Shown: piece after piece, positions 7,632-11,328 of the stretch
Layout of the letters: each line of letters starts with the position of its first letter
Numbering within the stretch: the stretch's first letter is position 1
Source: Alphaproteobacteria bacterium
GTDB lineage: Bacteria; Pseudomonadota; Alphaproteobacteria; Micropepsales; Micropepsaceae
Reading direction: 5' to 3'
Assembly: GCA_019508105.1 (NCBI GenBank)
Contig: JAEKMB010000113.1
Span: 1-11,328 of the forward strand
DNA length: 11,328 nucleotides
The notes under the pieces: generated by a model
The model's database searches: none
Seen by the model: only the letters and a program-made list of their open reading frames with translations
What the model was told of the DNA's origin: nothing
Translations under genes and position numbers: made by a program

Positions 7632-7645
7632 TTCGCCTAGGCGAA
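7632..7645. promoter_or_regulatory. Perfect 14-base palindrome TTCGCCTAGGCGAA in the receptor leader
   Basis: The two 7-base halves are exact reverse complements. The site ends 18 bases before the receptor ATG at 7664 and 6 bases before the likely ribosome site. It could be a dimeric repressor operator, or form a small structure in the 5' leader that affects translation. The regulator is unknown, and the sequence does not look like a Fur box. Confidence 0.4.
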
Positions 7646-7651
7646 ACACTC

Positions 7652-7656
7652 GGGGG
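7652..7656 (+). promoter_or_regulatory. Probable ribosome binding site of the receptor gene
   Basis: GGGGG lies 7 bases before the ATG at 7664 and can pair with the CCUCC of 16S rRNA with one G-U pair. Better purine tracts (AGAGGAA, AGGAAGGA at 7600-7620) are too far upstream to serve this start. Confidence 0.45.
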
Positions 7657-7663
7657 TTCCCTC

Positions 7664-10170
7664 ATGTCGTACCGTTCCAAGTCCCACTCCAAGACCAAGT
7701 CTTCGCTCTTTCTCGGGACTTCCTTAGTCGTACTGGCCGCACTGGCCGCCCCCGCACTGGCTCAGCAGGTCGCGCAGGGAGACACCGAGTCGGTGATCGT
7801 CACCGGCACCCGCGTCACCGGCATGACGGCCGCTGACAGCGCCGCCCCCATCACCGTCATCGGCTCCGACGCCCTTTCGCATGTCGGCCAGCCCAACCTG
7901 ATCCAGGCTCTTGCGCAGATCGCTCCCTCCTTCACCGCAGAATCGCTGGGTGGCGACACGGCGGCGTTGACTTTGTCGGCGCGCCTGCGCGGCCTTTGTA
8001 CGGCACCGACGCCATCGCCGGCGTGGTCAACATTATACTCAAGCACAATAACAGCGGCGGCTATGCCACCGCCACCGGCGGCCAGTATTTCGAGGAAGGC
8101 GGCCAGACCTACGACTTTGCCGGCAATTTCGGCATCGACCTTGGCAAAAAGGGCTTTCTCAGCCTCTCCGGCGAAAAACGCTTTCGCGGCTTCAGCCAGC
8201 GCGGCTATCAGGACATCCGCCAGGTAGATGCCGCCGGGCGTAACAGGGCACTGGCCTATCCGCCCGACACCGATCCGGATTATCCGCGCGTCAACCACAT
8301 CGCCGGCGATCCGCAATCGATGTTGACCACCGTCACGGCCAACATGGAATACGACCTGGAACCCAATGTGACCCTGTATGCCAGCGGCACCTATGGCGAG
8401 CGCCAGGCCAAGGCCTATGAAAATTATCGCGTTCCCAATCGCGTCGAGGCGGCCCCCGGCTCCAGCCAGCCCTGCACCGCGACCAATGGCCAGGGCTTTA
8501 ATACCGCCCAGACCGCCGCCGGCACGCCGGCCTGCGCCATCGGTATCGGCGGCGGCGTCGCCGTCATCGCAGGATCCGCATCGGCCGCGCGTCCCGGCAT
8601 CAACGCCAACGGCCTGGTCATTTCTTCCGGTTCGTCGGGCACTTTCACCACCCCGGGCGAGCTGGTCTTCAACCGCCGGGGCTTCAATCCGCAGGAAGGC
8701 CTGCGGGAAGACGATTACGGCTATACCGTCGGCCTCAAGGGCGAGATCGCCGGCTATCACTGGGATATTTCGGGCACCTACGGCAAGGATCGCGACCAGA
8801 TCTTTACCTATAACACCGCCAATGCCTCGCTGTTCGTGGATACCCACACCACGCCGACCAACATCTTCGACGGCATCTTCACCGCCACGGAAGCCACTTT
8901 CAACATCGACATCACCAAGAATTACGAGGTCGGCCTGGCGACGCCGGTGACGGTCGCCATTGGCGGTGAAGGACGCGAGAATACCTTCGGCATCCAGCAG
9001 GGCGACTTCGCTTCGACCTACAAGGAAGGCGGTCAGTCCTATCCGGGCTTCCAGGCTTCCGACGCCGGCACTCACAGCCGCAAGAACTATGCGGCCTATT
9101 TCGATCTGGCGGTTTCTCCGATCACCGACTTGCAGGTTGATGTCGCCGGCCGCTTCGAGCATTACACCGACTTCGGCGATGCCCAGGTCGGCAAGATCAC
9201 CGCCCGTTACGACATCAGTCCGGAACTGGCGTTCCGCGGCACCATCTCGACCGGTTTCCGCGCCCCGACCATCCAGGAAGAGTTCTACTCGGCCACCAAC
9301 GTTTCGCCCACTTCGGCGATCGTGCAGTTGCCGCCGAACTCGGCCGCCGCGGCGCTGCTCGGCGTGCGGCCGCTGCAGCCTGAAGCCTCGACCAGCTACA
9401 GCGCGGGCCTCGTCGCCCATCCGCTGGACAATATGAGCCTGACGGTGGACGCCTATTCGATCAGCCTGCGTAACCGCATCGTCGGCACCGGTACCCTGTT
9501 CGGATCTGGCGGCGCCAACAATGCGCCGATCGTCACCACCGCCATCCTGGCGCATGGCAACGTGCTGGATCCGACCGTGTCCCAAACCGGCGTGGCACTG
9601 TTCGTCAACGGCATCAGCACCCTCACCCAGGGCATCGACGTGTCGCTGAATTACCTGACCGATTTCGGTGACTGGGGTTCGGTGAACTGGACCTTGGCCG
9701 GCAACTATACCGACACCTCCATCAGCAAGCAGATCCCGACCCCCGCTTCGCTGGCGCCGCAATCGCTGTTCAGCCGGACCACCACCAGCCTGCTGACCCG
9801 TGCCAGTCCGAAGGAAAAGATCGGCCTCAGCGCGCTGTGGAACCTGGATGACTGGACGATCAACGTCCGCGAGACCTTTTACGGTCCGACCTCGGACTTC
9901 GTCAGTCCGAACGGCGGCACTTACTACCTGGCCAAGGTCGGCACCACGGCGATCACCGATCTGGAAATCGACTATCACTGGCTGGAATCCTGGACCGTCG
10001 CTTTCGGTGCCAACAACCTTCTCGACAAGAATCCCGGTGGCCGGATCAATGTGCCGGGCGATCCGACGACCCTGATCGACGGCTCCAACGTGGTCGCCGC
10101 GCCATATGGTATCTCGCCTTATGGGGTAAATGGCGGCTTCTACTACACACGCCTGACGTTCAACTTTTAA
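7664..10170 (+). pseudogene. TonB-dependent outer-membrane receptor with plug deletion and frameshift
   Basis: The 5' part (7664 to about 7996) encodes a signal peptide (LVVLAALAAPALAQ), a Ton-box-like TESVIVTGTR and the start of the plug (DSAAPITVIG, GQPNLIQALAQIAPSF, LTLSARLRGL). In this family LRGL is followed by a segment of the type 'SPNHTLVLVNGKRRH ... IEVLQDGAAA' of roughly 55-60 residues before YGTDAIAGVVNIIL. Here LRGL is followed at once by YGTDAIAGVVNIIL, in a different frame. The first frame reads on out of family and stops at 8227. The second frame is open from 7996 to 10170, covering the rest of the plug and the whole barrel (GFRAPTIQEEF, final YYTRLTFNF), with no other damage. 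As read, no complete exported receptor can be made. It is either a recent pseudogene or an assembly error. Such receptors import iron chelates, vitamins or glycans using TonB; the substrate here cannot be told. Confidence 0.85.
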
Positions 10171-10180
10171 TCGAAAGCAG

Positions 10181-10222
10181 ACCCGCCCACGCCGCAAGGC
10201 GCGGGCGGGTTCTTCTTTCTTC
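10181..10222 (+). terminator. Intrinsic terminator (or attenuator) between receptor and RidA genes
   Basis: Stem ACCCGCCC (10181-10188) pairs with GGGCGGGT (10203-10210), continues after an A/C mismatch with CGCC/GGCG, and closes on a GCAA tetraloop (10194-10197). A pyrimidine-rich tail, TTCTTCTTTCTTC, follows. Only about 20 bases separate the tail from the RidA start. Confidence 0.8.
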
Positions 10223-10229
10223 ATCCAAC

Positions 10230-10234
10230 AAGGA
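10230..10234 (+). promoter_or_regulatory. Ribosome binding site of the RidA-family gene
   Basis: AAGGA sits 6 bases before the ATG at 10241, a standard spacing that fixes this start and so the signal peptide. Confidence 0.65.
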
Positions 10235-10240
10235 CGAATT

Positions 10241-10753
10241 ATGAAAACCCGCACCAAAACCCTTCTGCTCGCCGCCATGGCCGGCGCGGTTCTGCTGATG
10301 TCAGGCCCGCAGGTTTCGGCCGCTGAGATCGAGCGCATCTATGGTGAGAACGCCATGTCGCCCATCGCCGCCGGCGTCAGTGTCCCGCCCGGCTATACCA
10401 CCTTCTTTATCTCGGGCGCTTTGCCCAAGCCGGTGACCCCCGCCGCCAATGGCCAGCCGGCCGATTTCGGCGACATGGCGACCCAGACCCGTTCGGTGCT
10501 GGACGGTCTCAAGGCCACCATGGACAAGATGGGGGTGGGCTTTGGCGATGTGGTCGCCGCCCATGTCTTTCTGGATCCCAAGGCCGACTTCCCGGCCATG
10601 AACAAGGTCTGGGCCGAGGAGTTCGGCACCGCCGCCCAGCCCAACAAGCCGGCCCGGGCCGCCTTCCGCACCAGCGCCCTGGTGCTGCCAGGCGCCATGC
10701 TGGAGATCGAATTCGTCGCCGCTAAAAAAGTATCGGCGAAGAAGAAGAAATAA
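10241..10753 (+). CDS. RidA-family (YjgF/UK114) protein with N-terminal signal peptide
   Basis: 170 residues. Residues 1-27 look like a Sec signal peptide (MKTRTK, then LLLAAMAGAVLLM, cleavage near VSAA), so the mature protein of about 140 residues should be periplasmic. Classical RidA is a cytosolic trimer that hydrolyses reactive enamines/imines made by PLP enzymes. The fold signature is present: FFISGALP, DMATQTRSVLDGLKATMDKMG, DVVAAHVFLDP and the end PARAAFRTSALVLPGAMLEIE. Arg139 in PARAA aligns with the catalytic Arg105 of E. coli RidA, with one extra residue between it and LEIE. The C-terminus is a Lys-rich tail (KKVSAKKKK). The gene lies just behind the receptor gene across a terminator-like hairpin, so it may share its promoter at lower level. 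A periplasmic substrate is not known; the role could differ from deaminase activity. Confidence 0.88.
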   Translation: MKTRTKTLLLAAMAGAVLLMSGPQVSAAEIERIYGENAMSPIAAGVSVPPGYTTFFISGALPKPVTPAANGQPADFGDMATQTRSVLDGLKATMDKMGVGFGDVVAAHVFLDPKADFPAMNKVWAEEFGTAAQPNKPARAAFRTSALVLPGAMLEIEFVAAKKVSAKKKK

Positions 10754-10771
10754 GCGGCTTGTTCAAACGGC

Positions 10772-10800
10772 AAAAGGCGGGCCCGGTGCCCGCCTTTTTC
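10772..10800 (+). terminator. Intrinsic terminator after the RidA-family gene
   Basis: A perfect 11-bp stem, AAAAGGCGGGC (10772-10782) with GCCCGCCTTTT (10788-10798), encloses the loop CCGGT, and the T-run TTTTT is followed by CGTTTTC. It is nearly symmetrical, so it could act in both directions. Confidence 0.9.
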
Positions 10801-10809
10801 GTTTTCGGC

Positions 10810-10816
10810 TATAAAT
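10810..10816 (+). promoter_or_regulatory. TATAAAT -10-like element directly before the acetyltransferase start
   Basis: The hexamer TATAAA ends 6 bases before the ATG at 10822, so transcription from it would begin at about the A of the start codon and give a leaderless mRNA. The position for a -35 box (about 10787-10792, TGCCCG) is a poor match and lies inside the terminator stem. No ribosome site precedes the ATG. Confidence 0.4.
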
Positions 10817-10821
10817 AGAGC

Positions 10822-11328
10822 ATGTTCACCCACCGTCTTGCCGTGCCCGGTGATATGTCCGATTTGCAGCGCCTGATGACGGCGGCGATCCGGCAGTTGC
10901 TGCCGCAGTTTCTTTCGCCAGAAAAAGTCGAGGCCTCCTTTGCAGTGATGGGCGTCGACAGCCAACTGATTGCCGACGGCACCTATTTCATCCTGGAAGA
11001 GAGCGGCGCCCTGGCGGGCTGTGGCGGCTGGAGCCGGCGCGCCACTTTGTTCGGCCACAACCACACCGCCGGCCGCGATGCGCGCCTTTTGGACCCTGTG
11101 ACGGAGGCGGCGCGAATCCGCGCCATGTACACCGCGCCCGGCTTTGTGCGCCGTGGGGTGGGCCGGCAGATCATCGAACTGTGCGAGGCCGCAGCCTGCG
11201 CCGAAGGCTTCACCCGCACCGAGCTGGGTGCCACGGCCGGCGGCGAGCCGCTCTATCGCGCCTGCGGCTATGTGGAGATTGAGCGGATGCAGGTGCCGAC
11301 ACCAAACGGCGTTACGGTGCCCATCACG
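10822..11328 (+). CDS. GNAT-family N-acetyltransferase, C-terminus cut by window edge
   Basis: 169 codons are open to the right edge with no stop; the protein is probably almost complete, since GNAT proteins of this type are usually about 160-180 residues. GNAT enzymes transfer an acetyl group from acetyl-CoA to an amine. Evidence: an N-terminal 'HRLAVPGDMSDLQRLMTAA' helix start, a central strand pair (GTYFILEESGALAGCGGWS), and motif A with the pyrophosphate-binding turn VRRGVGR (residues 109-115) after RIRAMYTAPGF, the usual beta4-to-alpha3 arrangement. Then comes LYRACGYVEIERM, the typical motif B ending in a Gly-Tyr. The acceptor cannot be predicted from sequence. The start at 10822 has no ribosome site but follows a -10-like box; internal GTG 10843 and ATG 10855 also lack a site and would cut into the first strand. 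Confidence 0.85.
   Translation, partial: MFTHRLAVPGDMSDLQRLMTAAIRQLLPQFLSPEKVEASFAVMGVDSQLIADGTYFILEESGALAGCGGWSRRATLFGHNHTAGRDARLLDPVTEAARIRAMYTAPGFVRRGVGRQIIELCEAAACAEGFTRTELGATAGGEPLYRACGYVEIERMQVPTPNGVTVPIT

Larger units (their letters stand above)
7145..7663. other. Gene-free region, A+T-rich in its middle, upstream of the receptor gene
   Basis: About 520 bases without a convincing gene. The G+C content falls to 39 of 120 (32.5%) over 7381-7500, against about 60% counted in one neighbouring 60-base stretch (6001-6060) and clearly G+C-rich coding on both sides. The first 240 bases are intermediate and hold short open frames that I do not trust. There is no T-tailed hairpin after the topoisomerase gene. 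The A+T-rich part probably contains the receptor promoter or sites for a nucleoid protein, but I could not place a -35/-10 pair with acceptable spacing. A 9-mer, TGCACTGCA, occurs at 7294-7302 and 7575-7583. A loose inverted repeat (ATTCT..CCGG / CCGG..AGAAT) spans 7498-7527. Confidence 0.6.

Noticed and set aside
7596..7640. 14-codon leader open frame ending in the palindrome
   Set aside because: No ribosome site before the ATG at 7596 and no run of regulatory codons, so no attenuation mechanism is supported; mentioned only with the palindrome.
7762..10338. 858-codon open frame on the - strand opposite the receptor gene
   Set aside because: It mirrors the receptor codons, has low-complexity Arg/Gly/Ala/Asp composition, no recognisable domain, and the + strand barrel is unmistakable. 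Long antisense frames are common in G+C-rich genes.

Overview
The window reads as a G+C-rich chromosomal segment of an alphaproteobacterium. The grounds are codon use rich in gcc/ggc, a TonB-dependent receptor whose mature N-terminus carries a VIVTGTR-type sequence, a bacterial topoisomerase IB and a two-partner-secretion locus. Together these suggest the Sphingomonadales/Caulobacterales/Rhizomicrobium-like part of the class. That placement is an inference from protein style, not from a marker gene. Every gene I can support lies on the + strand. I see no rRNA, tRNA, CRISPR array, insertion sequence or integrase.

Positions 2-6054 look like one operon of four genes: the C-terminus of a TpsB (ShlB/FhaC/HecB) outer-membrane transporter; an exported TPR protein ending in a CHAT (caspase-like) domain with an intact His/Cys pair; a small exported FecR-like protein; and a membrane adenylate cyclase with a periplasmic CHASE2 sensor and a class III cyclase domain. 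Gaps are 11 and 31 bases, then a 4-base GTGA overlap. The secreted TpsA substrate is expected upstream of the left edge. A plausible reading is an envelope module in which secretion, a periplasmic caspase-like protein and a CHASE2 sensor making cAMP are co-expressed. The link between them is inferred from order, predicted localisation and spacing.

After a G+C-rich hairpin cluster (6062-6101) comes a DNA topoisomerase IB (6113-7144) with all five catalytic residues in place. A gene-free stretch of about 520 bases follows (7145-7663). Its middle falls to about one third G+C, and it ends in a perfect 14-base palindrome just before the next gene.

The right part holds a TonB-dependent receptor (7664-10170). 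Its plug appears to have lost roughly 55-60 residues with a frame change, while the long barrel frame stays open to its C-terminal Phe. A strong terminator-like hairpin then separates it from a RidA-family protein with a signal peptide (10241-10753). A second strong terminator follows, and then a GNAT acetyltransferase that runs off the right edge. The acetyltransferase has a TATAAAT -10-like box immediately upstream of its ATG, as expected of a leaderless mRNA.
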